A stretch of 64,000 nt of DNA from Dyella caseinilytica. Its GTDB lineage: Bacteria; Pseudomonadota; Gammaproteobacteria; Xanthomonadales; Rhodanobacteraceae. Below, in pieces: positions 18,584 through 27,450 of this stretch. Numbering within the stretch: the stretch's first letter is position 1; each line of letters starts with the position of its first letter. A program made the translations under genes and the position numbers. A model generated the notes under the pieces. That model was not told the origin of the DNA. It was given only the letters and a program-made list of their open reading frames with translations, and ran no database searches. The stretch is taken from contig NZ_CP064030.1 of NCBI RefSeq assembly GCF_016865235.1, positions 4,092,001 to 4,156,000 of the forward strand, given 5' to 3'.

Positions 18584-18634
18584 ATGAATAACGAAAATAC
18601 CGACCAACCTTCAATCACTTTGCCAAACATCTGA
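18584..18634 (+). other. Possible 16-residue ORF, candidate decayed precursor leader
   Basis: Directly after the receptor 4 terminator, an AAAAGGACA ribosome-like site lies 4-5 bases before an ATG that opens a 16-codon frame, MNNENTDQPSITLPNI. Its polar, Asn/Gln-rich start resembles the start of the precursor at 19113 (MNEQTFQQPETTQ), but it has no arginine helix and no core. It could be the stub of a second precursor, a leader peptide, or chance. No continuation with core-like sequence was seen in any frame. Confidence 0.25.
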
Positions 18635-19112
18635 ATAGAAATTGGATATTTTGATTTAATCTTCACGTCATGACATTGTTTTTCGATCCGCTCGTGATGT
18701 AAAAAGAAAGCGTGGCGTAAGCATCGAACGAAAAATGCCCTAGTGCAATTTTCCAATGATCGACGGCGCGAAACCGATTTAATCGGCTTATTTCATCTTG
18801 ATCCGCAAGAAGCCTCGCGACCGGCCAAGAAAGTTCGAATTTCTAAACTACATAATCGCCTTTACTGAAAAACCATTTCATTTCAAAGGCGATGTGAGTG
18901 ACCTCACAAAAATAAAAGCATAATCGCTTGACATGTATTGCCACGCATCGTTAGATGACGATGCATCCTCGCTGATGCCTCCGATTCGCTCATGATTTAC
19001 CAATGCGTCTCCTACAGATCCAGATATCCAGCTGAGCTGATATCGGAAGACCTGATGTCTTTTCAAATCAAGAAAAGACTTCCACATATAGTCACTGTGA
19101 AGGAGTAAAACC
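18635..19112 (+). other. AT-rich upstream region of the graspetide genes
   Basis: About 480 bases of markedly lower GC than the neighbours, with no convincing gene. It should hold the promoter of the peptide-ligase pair. The receptor-type conserved block (CACTCGATTT...TATGA) is absent, so the peptide and receptors are probably not controlled by the same site. A good AAGGAG ribosome site ends it at 19100-19105. Confidence 0.5.
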
Positions 19113-19292
19113 ATGAATGAACAAACCTTTCAGCAACCGGAAACAACGCAAGACGCTGTGCGTCCTCTCGCCCGTTTGTGGGGTGAAACCTTCCCGATGG
19201 AGGACGATAACGACAGCAAGAAAATCTACATGACTGCGTATTCCGGCTTGACCAGCTATCACCCCGATGGTGATCCGGATGCTCTGGGCTGA
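19113..19292 (+). CDS. Graspetide (omega-ester RiPP) precursor peptide, 59 residues
   Basis: Short gene with an ideal AAGGAG site 7 bases before its ATG. The leader (about 1-36) contains RPLARLWGETFP at 17-28, which resembles the PFFARFL-type helix that microviridin leaders use to bind the ligase, followed by an acidic stretch MEDDND. The C-terminal core (about 37-59, KKIYMTAYSGL then TSYHPDGDPDALG) offers Thr41, Ser44, Thr47 and Ser48 as hydroxyl donors and Asp52, Asp54 and Asp56 as carboxyl acceptors, a hydroxyl-then-acid order typical of graspetides. It contains no Cys, arguing against lanthipeptide or lasso alternatives that need Cys. The ATP-grasp gene follows in the same direction. Ring pattern and activity cannot be read from the sequence. 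Confidence 0.85.
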   Translation: MNEQTFQQPETTQDAVRPLARLWGETFPMEDDNDSKKIYMTAYSGLTSYHPDGDPDALG

Positions 19293-19316
19293 GCGTTCTC
19301 CATAAGCTCGCAAACC

Positions 19317-19344
19317 ATTCCCTCTCCTCGATGGGAGAGGGAAT
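19317..19344 (+). promoter_or_regulatory. Hairpin between precursor and ligase genes
   Basis: Perfect 11-bp stem ATTCCCTCTCC / GGAGAGGGAAT with loop TCGATG, 25 bases after the precursor stop. No T run follows, so it is more likely a partial attenuator or an mRNA-stabilising element that keeps precursor expression above ligase expression than a full terminator. Confidence 0.6.
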
Positions 19345-19464
19345 CAAACTCAAGCATCAGGCTGATTCCTAAATAAAGGCAATCAGCTGCTGAGGGCTTA
19401 TTCAAATAAAGTAAAAATAAAACGGCCACGCGTGTAAACAGCGGTTACGAACTGGAATGCCATC

Positions 19465-20571
19465 GTGACGAAAATGACGTCCTCTCCGATTCTGATCCTT
19501 GCTCCCTCCACCGACCCGCACGCTGCCGCCGTCCACTGGGCGCTCCAACGCAATCGCGTCGATGCCGACTGGTGGCCGTCCATGCGCCCGGAAGGAAAAG
19601 CGGCGCCTTCCATCTGGATCGACGAGCGCGGCATCCAGATGGAACGCCCGCCATCCGGCAATTGGCGATCGGCTTGGCATCGACGCCCGCAGCGGCCCGA
19701 CCCCAGTCCTTGCCAGGATGCGGACAGGACGTTTCTTGAGCGCGAATGGCGTCTTTACCAGAAGAATCTGTTCGATTTATCGCCCACTGTCACGCAAGCC
19801 CTATGGGTCAACGCTCCCCTGGCGGCGTGGCAAGCCGAGAGCAAGCTGCTTCAACTGCAGGAGGCACACAACGTGTCCCTGCGGGTTCCGGAGACCGTGG
19901 TGACGAATCATGCCGATGACGTGCGCCGCTTCATCAAAAAGTGCGGCCGCGTGGTGTTCAAGTCTTTTTATCCACACACCTGGCACAACACCGCTAAACG
20001 TGAATTGGTTGCCGTCGGCGTTGTCATGCTCGACGACGCTTCGGTGCTGCCCGATGACGCCGTAGCGATGAGCCCTGGCATTTTTCAGCGCTATGTGGAC
20101 AAAGCCTTCGACGTGCGCGTGACAGTGATCGGAGATCATTATTTCGCCGTCAAGCTCGGCAAAGCTGCCGGTGGCGCCTTTCTGGATTGGCGCGCCTATT
20201 CGCTGGAAGAAACGTTACAGGTGGAGCCCTTCGACCTTCCACATGAGCTGAAGCAAAAGCTTAAAGCACTCATGCAACGGCTAGACCTGACCTTTGGATG
20301 TATCGACCTGGTCGTGGATCACGACGGTAACGCCTTCTTTCTGGAGGTGAACCAGGCGGGGCAATTCCTTTTCGTGGAGCAGCGACTGACGGACCTTCCC
20401 CTGCTGCAGGCCATGACGGCCATGTTAATAGCCGGTCGCCGTGATTACCGGATTGAAGACAGCCTGCCCGTTCGATTCAAGGACTATCTGAGTTCCGACG
20501 ATTTCAAGCGCAATGAAATCCTCATAAAGGAACAGGTACAGACCGAAAGCCTCTACAGCGTGGAAGCGTAA
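19465..20571 (+). CDS. ATP-grasp graspetide ligase (MvdC/MvdD type)
   Basis: The 368-residue product is an ATP-grasp enzyme of the RimK/MvdD branch, which in microviridin-like pathways activates Asp/Glu side chains of the precursor as acyl phosphates and joins them to Ser/Thr (esters) or Lys (amides). Visible features: N-terminal pre-ATP-grasp region (1-120), ATP-binding Lys166 in RVVFKSF, FQRYVDKAFDVRVTVIGD (207-224, Arg218), and the metal-binding end GCIDLVVD with Asp281 plus FFLEVNQAGQFLFVE with Glu294 and Asn296; the last motif closely resembles the FLEINPNGQW motif of MvdD. The GTG at 19465 is listed; ATG at 19474 is an alternative, and neither has a strong ribosome site. Only one ligase is present, so the rings are probably all of one chemistry, most likely esters. 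Confidence 0.9.
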   Translation: MTKMTSSPILILAPSTDPHAAAVHWALQRNRVDADWWPSMRPEGKAAPSIWIDERGIQMERPPSGNWRSAWHRRPQRPDPSPCQDADRTFLEREWRLYQKNLFDLSPTVTQALWVNAPLAAWQAESKLLQLQEAHNVSLRVPETVVTNHADDVRRFIKKCGRVVFKSFYPHTWHNTAKRELVAVGVVMLDDASVLPDDAVAMSPGIFQRYVDKAFDVRVTVIGDHYFAVKLGKAAGGAFLDWRAYSLEETLQVEPFDLPHELKQKLKALMQRLDLTFGCIDLVVDHDGNAFFLEVNQAGQFLFVEQRLTDLPLLQAMTAMLIAGRRDYRIEDSLPVRFKDYLSSDDFKRNEILIKEQVQTESLYSVEA

Positions 20572-20622
20572 CGCGCCATCAGGGCCATTTTGCGCCGGCT
20601 GTCGCTGTCACTGTTGCCGTCA

Positions 20623-23600
20623 TCAGGATTCGCGCGCCAGTACTCGCCGGCGTGCAGCCCTGCGCTCGCTCATGCGGGCACGCCACGCCGCCCAGCGTTC
20701 GCTGAGGCAAGAGAAGATCACATACAGCGCCGGCGTGCTGAGCAAGGTGAGGCTTTGCGAAATCAGCAGGCCACCAATCAATGCGATACCGAGCGGACGA
20801 CGCAGATCGGAACCTTCGCCCAGGCCCACGGCAATGGGCACGGCAGCCAGGATCGCCACCATTGTCGTCATCATGATCGGGCGGAAGCGCACCAGGCTGG
20901 CTTCCCTTGCTGCTTCCAGCGGTGTCTTGCCGTGCTCGCGCTGGGCGACCAGAGCGAAGTCGATCATCATGATTGCGTTCTTTTTCACGATACCGATCAA
21001 CAACACCAGCGCGATCTGCGCAATCACCGACAACTCGGTATTGGTAAACCACAACGCCAGCAGCGCCCCCACGCCAGCCGCCGGCAGCGTCGAAAGAATG
21101 GTGACGGGATGAATCAGGCTTTCGTACAGAATGCCGAGCACGATGTAGACCACCACGATCGCACCGAACACCAGCCACAACATGCCGCTTTGCGATTGCT
21201 GGAAGCGGCGGAAGTCACCACCGATATCCAGTTTGATATCGCCCGGCATGCGCATATTGTTCGCGGTGGCCTGCACGACCTGCAGCGCCTCGCCCATGCT
21301 CACGCCAGGCGCCAGATTGAAGCTGAGATCCATCGTGGTGTACTGATTCATGTGCGACACCTGGGTCGGTGCCAGGCCCGGCACCTGATGCGCAAACGCT
21401 GACAGACGCACCATCGTGCCGTTAGTCGCAGGCACCAGTACATCATCGATGGCGCGTGGTGTCGCGGTCTGGCCAGGCAGCGCATTGACGACGACCTTGT
21501 ACTGATTGAGGTCGGAATAGATCGTACTGACCTGCCGCTGGCCGAAGGCGTCGTAGATCACGGAATCGATATTGCCGATGTTCACCTGCAATCGTGCGGC
21601 CTTGTCGCGGTCGATCACGATGTTCTGCTGCAAGCCCGCATCATCAAGGTCACTGCCAACATCACGCAGCTTGGGATTCTTGCGTAACTCATCGACCAGC
21701 TTGGGCAACCATTCCTGCAATTCCGCGGTGTCGTTGCCTTGCAGCGAAACCTGGTACTGCGCACCCTGATTCGTACCGCCGCCACCGAAGCTGGGCAGGT
21801 CCTGAATCGCACGCAGGCGCACATTGAGATCGGGATATTTCGCAGCCTTGGCACTCAAGCGAGCCAGCGCTGCGAAGGTGTCGTCCTTGCGTCCCTGTTC
21901 ATGTGTTTTCAGCTGGATATCAAAGGTACCCGCAGCACCCTGGCGCGTGCTGCCCAATCGCGAGCCGACCACGGCAACATCGCGATCACGCAGCAGCATG
22001 TTGATCAGCCGCTGCTGTCGATTGGCCGAATCCTGGAACGATACCGTGGCGCCGGAGGTAGCGCGGCCGCGCAACAGGCCAGTGTCCTGGGTGGGGAACA
22101 AACTGGTCTTGATCTGTCCAGACACCGCGATCAGCACAGTCAGTCCAATCAGCATCAACGGCGTCAGTGAAAACAGCAGTGCGTGACGCAGCGAGAAATC
22201 CAGCGACGCCTCGTACACCTTGAGCATGCCTTCGTGGAAGCGCTCCAGTGCGTGACCCAGTTTTGAAGGTTTCTCCGGCTCTTTGTGGCCATCGAGGAAA
22301 TGCCCGCACAACGAGGATGTCAGCGTCAACGAAACCAGTGCGGAAACCACGATGGCTCCCACCAGTGTCAAGGTGAATTCCTTGAAGAACATCCCGGTGA
22401 TGCCACCCATGAACAGCAATGGGATAAACACGGCCACCAGCGATGCGGTAATCGACACGATGGTGAAACCGATCTCGCGCGCACCCGTCAACGCGGCATC
22501 CATGCGCGTCATGCCTTGGTCGATATGACGGATGATGTTTTCGATCACCACGATCGCATCGTCCACCACGAAGCCAATGGCAATCACCAGCGCCAGCAGC
22601 GTGAGGTTGTTCAGGGTAAAGCCGCACGCGTACATGATCACCGCGGCGCCAGCCAGCGACAGCGGCACGGCGACCGCCGCAATCAGAGTCGGCGCCAACC
22701 GGCGCAGGAACAGCGCCATCACCAGCACGACCATCGCGAGGCTGATCAGCAGGGTCGCCTGCACTTCATGCAGCGAGGCGCGAATGGTCGGCGTATCGTC
22801 GAAGTATGGTGTCAGCGTCGTACCCGGCTGCAGGAAGCTACGCAACAACGGCACTTCCGCCTTCACACGGTCGACCGTGCCGATGATGTTGGCGTTCGAC
22901 TGTTTGTAGACATACATCAGGATCGCCGGCTTGCCCTGGAACCAGGCCGCCTGATACGCATCTTGCTGACCGTCGTAGACGTTGGCGATGTCCTTCAGGC
23001 GTACCGGCACGCCCTTGCCATTGGTGGAGATCACCAGGTTGGCGAAGTCGGCCGCCGTATGCAGCGCATCGTTGGCCTGCACTGCCATGGTGGTCTTGCC
23101 ATCGGACAGGAAGCCCTGCGGTTCGAACACGTTCGCGGCAGTGAGCGCATTGCGCAGCTGGTCCGGCGAAATTCCCATCGCATTGAGCGCGCGCAGGTTG
23201 ACGTCCACACGCACCGCTGGCGTGGCGGCACCGAGAATATCCACCTCCGACACACCCGTAAGCTGGCGCAGCCGTTGCGCCAGCAACGAATCGGCCACGT
23301 CATAAAGATCGCGTGCCGACTGCGTATCCGACGTCAGCGCAAACGCGATGATCGGATCATCGTTGGGATTGGCCTTCTCGTAACTGGGCGGACTGTTCAG
23401 GCCGCTAGGCAGGTCCGACTGAGCCGCATTGATCGCCGCCTGCACGTCGCGAGCAGCAGCGTCGATGTTGCGCCCGCTATCGAACATCAGAAGGATCTGC
23501 GTACTGCCAAGCGAGCTGGACGAACGCATGGTGTCGATGCCAGCCACCTGGCCCAGATGCCGTTCCAGTGGCGCTGCCACGGTGGAGGCCATGTTGTCGG

Positions 23601-23766
23601 CGCTGGCACCGGCCTGGCTGGCCGTGACGAAGATCACCGGGAATTGCATGTCCGGCAGCGCCGATACACCAAGCAGCGAATAGCAGATCACGCCGATCAC
23701 GAAGACACCCATCGCCAGCAGGGACGTACCGATAGGGCGGCGGATAAAGGGACCGGAGATGTTCAT
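20623..23766 (-). CDS. mdtC: RND efflux permease, MdtC-like
   Basis: 1047 residues, the size of HAE-1 family RND pumps: inner-membrane proton-driven exporters of drugs, bile-salt-like compounds or other amphiphiles. It starts FIRRPIGTSLLAMGVF (TM1), has the porter-domain stretch SSSSLGSTQILLMFD with AARDVQAAINAAQSDLPSG typical of MdtC, and the proton-relay motif GFVVDDAIVVIENI in TM4. It is the last gene of the minus-strand mdtA-mdtB-mdtC operon; in E. coli MdtB and MdtC form one heterotrimer. Its C-terminus, rich in Arg (ERWAAWRARMSERRAARRR), is convergent with the graspetide ligase, 51 bases apart. Confidence 0.93.
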   Translation of the reverse strand: MNISGPFIRRPIGTSLLAMGVFVIGVICYSLLGVSALPDMQFPVIFVTASQAGASADNMASTVAAPLERHLGQVAGIDTMRSSSSLGSTQILLMFDSGRNIDAAARDVQAAINAAQSDLPSGLNSPPSYEKANPNDDPIIAFALTSDTQSARDLYDVADSLLAQRLRQLTGVSEVDILGAATPAVRVDVNLRALNAMGISPDQLRNALTAANVFEPQGFLSDGKTTMAVQANDALHTAADFANLVISTNGKGVPVRLKDIANVYDGQQDAYQAAWFQGKPAILMYVYKQSNANIIGTVDRVKAEVPLLRSFLQPGTTLTPYFDDTPTIRASLHEVQATLLISLAMVVLVMALFLRRLAPTLIAAVAVPLSLAGAAVIMYACGFTLNNLTLLALVIAIGFVVDDAIVVIENIIRHIDQGMTRMDAALTGAREIGFTIVSITASLVAVFIPLLFMGGITGMFFKEFTLTLVGAIVVSALVSLTLTSSLCGHFLDGHKEPEKPSKLGHALERFHEGMLKVYEASLDFSLRHALLFSLTPLMLIGLTVLIAVSGQIKTSLFPTQDTGLLRGRATSGATVSFQDSANRQQRLINMLLRDRDVAVVGSRLGSTRQGAAGTFDIQLKTHEQGRKDDTFAALARLSAKAAKYPDLNVRLRAIQDLPSFGGGGTNQGAQYQVSLQGNDTAELQEWLPKLVDELRKNPKLRDVGSDLDDAGLQQNIVIDRDKAARLQVNIGNIDSVIYDAFGQRQVSTIYSDLNQYKVVVNALPGQTATPRAIDDVLVPATNGTMVRLSAFAHQVPGLAPTQVSHMNQYTTMDLSFNLAPGVSMGEALQVVQATANNMRMPGDIKLDIGGDFRRFQQSQSGMLWLVFGAIVVVYIVLGILYESLIHPVTILSTLPAAGVGALLALWFTNTELSVIAQIALVLLIGIVKKNAIMMIDFALVAQREHGKTPLEAAREASLVRFRPIMMTTMVAILAAVPIAVGLGEGSDLRRPLGIALIGGLLISQSLTLLSTPALYVIFSCLSERWAAWRARMSERRAARRRVLARES

Positions 23767-23860
23767 ACTTGAATCAACGTGCGAAGGGCGGATTGGTTGA
23801 AGCTTTTACCCATCTTCTCTTGGGCAGAGAGCCATGAAATTCGCCTTGCCTCAGAGCCAT

Positions 23861-23934
23861 CATGCCCGCGAACGCGGGCATCCACCTGGCTTTGGAGCAA
23901 AAGGCGAAGATGGATGCCCGCGTTCGCGGGCATG
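23861..23934. repeat. REP-like inverted repeat between mdtB and mdtC
   Basis: Two 24-base arms (23861-23884 and 23911-23934) are perfect reverse complements, each arm itself containing a short palindrome (CCCGCGAACGCGGG). It could cap the mdtAB part of the transcript. Same idea as the other intergenic repeats here, but a different sequence family. Confidence 0.85.
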
Positions 23935-24016
23935 ACGGCTTCGAGGCGGGCAGCTTTTACCTTGACGCATGCTATGCAGTCGCATAACAGCTGGCAAACG
24001 CACAAAGCACGTCATC

Positions 24017-27000
24017 TTAAGCCGTGCCACGCTGCGCGTGCCGCAGCGCACGCCTTTCCCTACGCTCTCGCAACCAATCCGAGAACCGTTCCATATACAG
24101 GTAAATCACCGGGGTGGTGTACAGCGTCACCAACTGCGAAAGCAGCAGACCGCCCACGATCGACACACCCAGCGGACGTCGCAGCTCCGCACCGATACCG
24201 GTGCCCAGCGCCAGCGGCAGCGCGCCGAGCATGGCGGCGGCGGTGGTCATCATGATCGGGCGGAAACGCAGCAGACACGCGCGGCGAATCGCCTCGCGCG
24301 GCTTCATGCCGGTACGCTGCGCCTCGATTGCAAAGTCGATCATCATGATCGCGTTCTTCTTCACGATACCGATCAACAACACGATACCCACGATGCCATC
24401 CACCGACAGGCTCATGTTGCACAGGATCAGCGCCAGCAAAGCACCCACGCCCGCAGGCGGCAAGGTGGAAATGATCGTGATCGGATGGATGTAGCTTTCA
24501 TACAGCACGCCCAGCACGATGTAGATCACGATCACCGACGCAAGCAGCAGCAGCGCCTCGTTGCTCAGCGAGGACGAGAATTCCGCCGCCTTGCCGATGA
24601 ACTGCCCGCGCACCTGTGGTGGGAGGTTGAGCTGTTTCTCCACGTCGTGAATGGCATCGACCGCCTGCGACAACGAATAACCCTGCGCAAGGTTGAACGA
24701 GATGGTGATCGCCGGCAGCTGCTGCTGGTGACTGATCACCAGCGGCGCGGTGGTCGTTTCGGCATTCACGAGCGACGCCAGCGGAATCGTGCCACCGGTG
24801 CCGAGAATGATGCCGGTATTCGCCACGCCAATGCCCGTCGTCGTCGACGAATTGCTCGATGTCGCCTGGCCGAAGGTGGTGGCGTTGCTGCCGGTCAACG
24901 CGCCACTGCCGTTGCTCTTGACCGTGATCTGGTTGAGCAGCGACGTGCTGGAACGGAATTGCGGCTCCACCTCCAGCACCACGCGATACTGGTTGAGCTG
25001 GGTAAAGATGGTGGAGATCTGGCGCTGGCCGAACGAGTCGTACAAGGTGTCATCGATGGTCTGCACCGGCACACCGAGCGTGCTGGCCTTGTCGCGATCG
25101 ATGGTGAGTTTGAGCGCGTTGCCCTGGTCGGCAAGGTTGTTGTCCACGTCCGCCAGTTCCGGCCGCTCGCGCAACGCCTGCGTCATCTGCGCGGCGTACT
25201 TGGACAGCTCATCGGAATTCACATCGGACATCGAGTACTGGTACTCGGTGGCGGCCACGCGCGTATCCAGCGTCACGTCCTGTACCGGCTTGAGGTACAG
25301 CGCCACGCCGGGAATGTTCGCCGCCGCATTCTGCAGGCTCGCCACCACTTCTTCCAGGCTGCCGCGCTTGCTGCGGTCCTTCAGCACGATACTGAGCTGC
25401 CCCTGGTTGAGCGTAGGGTTGATCGAGCCGGCGCCGATAAAGGCTGCAATGCCGGCGACGTTGGGATCCTTCTGCAGCGCATCGGCAACGGCCTTGGTAC
25501 GCTGCTCCATCTGCGGGAAAGCAACGTTCTGGTCGGCCTGCACCACGCCGGTGATCAAGCCGGTGTCCTGCTCGGGCAACAAGCCCTTGGGAATCACGAT
25601 GTACAGGAAGAAGGTAACGACCACCGCAGTGAGCGCGACAAAGATCATCAACCGCTGATGATTGAGCACCCAGTCCAGCGAGCTTTCATAAACACTCACC
25701 GTTCGCGCCCACACGGTGCGCTTGCCTGCCGCGGCGTGGCGCTCATGCGCATCATCGCCTTCCGGCAAGGCATCGGGTCGCAGCAAGTACGCGCACATCA
25801 TCGGCGTGAGCGTCAACGACACCAGCATCGAGATGACAACCGCGGTGGCCAGCACCCAGGCGAATTCATGGAACAGGCGGCCGGTGACGCCCGGCATCAA
25901 TAGCAGCGGCAGGAATACCGCAATCAGCGACACCGTCAACGACAGCACCGTGAAGCCGATTTCCTTCGCGCCGATTTCCGCCGCTTCTTTGCCGTCCATG
26001 CCTTGTTCGATGTAACGCACGATGTTTTCGATCATCACGATCGCATCGTCCACCACAAAGCCGGTGGCGACGGTGAGCGCCATCAGTGAGAGATTGTCCA
26101 GCGACATGCCAGCGAACGACATCACACCGAAGGTACCGAGCAGCGACAGCGGCACGGCAACCGATGGAATGATCGTGGCCCATAGGCGGCGCAGGAACAC
26201 GAAGATCACTGCGACCACCAACGCGATGGTCAGCAACAGTGTGAATTGCACATCCTCGACCGAAGCGCGGATGGTGACGGTGCGGTCAGCGAAGACATCC
26301 AGGTGCACGTCAGCCGGCAGCACACTGCGCAGCTGCGGCAGGATCTGGCGGATCTGCGCCACGGTCTGCACGATGTTAGCGCCGGGCTGGCGTCGGATAT
26401 CCAGCAGCACCGCCGGCTTGCCGTTGGCCCACGCCGCAAGCTGATCGTTCTCGACGCCATCGACCACCTTCGCCACGTCGGACAGACGCACCGGCGCATT
26501 GGTAGTGCTGTTGTAGGAAATGATGGTGTCTTTGTATTCGGCCGCCGTCGCGAGCTGGTCGTTGGTGGAGATGGTGTACGACTGCGTCGCGCCGTTGAGC
26601 GTGCCCTTGGGCGCGTTGACGTTGGCCTCGGTCAACGCGTTGCGCACGTCTTCCATAGTCAGGCCGAGATTGGCCAGCTGCGCGGGGTTCGCCTGGATAC
26701 GCACCGCCGGACGCACATTGCCGGCGATCGACACCAGACCCACGCCCTGCACCTGCGAGAGTTTCTGCGCGAGGATCGAGTCGGCCAGATCGTTCACGTC
26801 ACGCAGCTGGCGGCTGTCGGAGGTGAGCATCAAGGTCATGATCGGCGCGTCGGCCGGATTCACGCGGTTGTATACCGGCGGATACGGCAGCGTGGTCGGC
26901 AGCGTGCCACGCGCCTGATTGATCGCCGCCTGCACGTCCTGCGCCGCGATATCGATATCGCGGTCCATGTTGAACTGCAGCACGATGGTGGACAGGCCCG

Positions 27001-27256
27001 CGGACGAATCCGAGGTCATCATGTCGAGGCCGGAAATCTGGCCCAGGTTGCGCTCCAGCGGCGTGGTCACCAGCGACGCCATGGTCGAGGCGCTGGCACC
27101 AGGATATTGCGTGGTCACCACCAGGCTGGGCGCTTCGATTTCCGGTAGCGCCGACACGGGCAGTTCGCGATAGCCGAGCACGCCGAGCAGCATCACGGCC
27201 ACCATCAACAACGCGGTGGCGATGGGGCGGCGGATGAAGAGTGAGGAGAATCCCAT
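24017..27256 (-). CDS. mdtB: RND efflux permease, MdtB-like
   Basis: 1079 residues, starting FIRRPIATALLMVAVMLLG with YRELPVSALPEIEAPSLVV as in MdtB. The porter segment NPADAPIMTLMLTSDSRQL, the ANVNAPKGTLNG segment and the TM4 relay GFVVDDAIVMIENIVRYIEQ are characteristic. It is about 40 residues longer than E. coli MdtB; the extra length is a low-complexity Ser/Thr/Asn/Gly insertion (about residues 780-825, TGSNATTFGQATSSNSSTTTG) in the second periplasmic region. Middle gene of the operon, separated from mdtA by a REP-bearing gap of 194 bases and from mdtC by 250 bases. Confidence 0.93.
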   Translation of the reverse strand: MGFSSLFIRRPIATALLMVAVMLLGVLGYRELPVSALPEIEAPSLVVTTQYPGASASTMASLVTTPLERNLGQISGLDMMTSDSSAGLSTIVLQFNMDRDIDIAAQDVQAAINQARGTLPTTLPYPPVYNRVNPADAPIMTLMLTSDSRQLRDVNDLADSILAQKLSQVQGVGLVSIAGNVRPAVRIQANPAQLANLGLTMEDVRNALTEANVNAPKGTLNGATQSYTISTNDQLATAAEYKDTIISYNSTTNAPVRLSDVAKVVDGVENDQLAAWANGKPAVLLDIRRQPGANIVQTVAQIRQILPQLRSVLPADVHLDVFADRTVTIRASVEDVQFTLLLTIALVVAVIFVFLRRLWATIIPSVAVPLSLLGTFGVMSFAGMSLDNLSLMALTVATGFVVDDAIVMIENIVRYIEQGMDGKEAAEIGAKEIGFTVLSLTVSLIAVFLPLLLMPGVTGRLFHEFAWVLATAVVISMLVSLTLTPMMCAYLLRPDALPEGDDAHERHAAAGKRTVWARTVSVYESSLDWVLNHQRLMIFVALTAVVVTFFLYIVIPKGLLPEQDTGLITGVVQADQNVAFPQMEQRTKAVADALQKDPNVAGIAAFIGAGSINPTLNQGQLSIVLKDRSKRGSLEEVVASLQNAAANIPGVALYLKPVQDVTLDTRVAATEYQYSMSDVNSDELSKYAAQMTQALRERPELADVDNNLADQGNALKLTIDRDKASTLGVPVQTIDDTLYDSFGQRQISTIFTQLNQYRVVLEVEPQFRSSTSLLNQITVKSNGSGALTGSNATTFGQATSSNSSTTTGIGVANTGIILGTGGTIPLASLVNAETTTAPLVISHQQQLPAITISFNLAQGYSLSQAVDAIHDVEKQLNLPPQVRGQFIGKAAEFSSSLSNEALLLLASVIVIYIVLGVLYESYIHPITIISTLPPAGVGALLALILCNMSLSVDGIVGIVLLIGIVKKNAIMMIDFAIEAQRTGMKPREAIRRACLLRFRPIMMTTAAAMLGALPLALGTGIGAELRRPLGVSIVGGLLLSQLVTLYTTPVIYLYMERFSDWLRERRERRALRHAQRGTA

Positions 27257-27279
27257 GAGGAATACCGTCTAAATGTCAG

Positions 27280-27436
27280 CTCCCTCTCCCCTCCGGGGAG
27301 AGGGTTGGGGTGAGGGGTTGGGCTTGCCTTGAGTCACACGACTTCCCACAAAGCACTGCCCTTTGCTTTTGACTAAAAGATGCATCACGCGAGGTTGTCC
27401 CCTCACCCCAGCCCTCTCCCCGGAGGGGAGAGGGAG
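27280..27436. repeat. Paired GC-rich repeat between mdtA and mdtB
   Basis: Imperfect inverted pair of 38-base elements at 27280-27317 and 27399-27436, each with an inner palindrome (TCTCCCC nn GGGGAGA) and a tail TGGGGTGAGGGG. The same pair occurs at 33916-34073. It resembles BIME/RAYT-type mobile REP pairs. Confidence 0.85.
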
Positions 27437-27450
27437 AGATATCGGCATCA

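Noticed and set aside
19113..19292. Precursor as lasso or lanthipeptide
   Set aside because: No Cys in the peptide and no lanthipeptide synthetase, asparagine-synthetase-like or transglutaminase-like gene nearby; the only partner is an ATP-grasp ligase.
22285..25903. Long plus-strand frames (495 and 644 residues) opposite mdtC and mdtB
   Set aside because: His/Arg/Gln-rich composition without domains, and full overlap with conserved RND pump genes; they are shadow frames.
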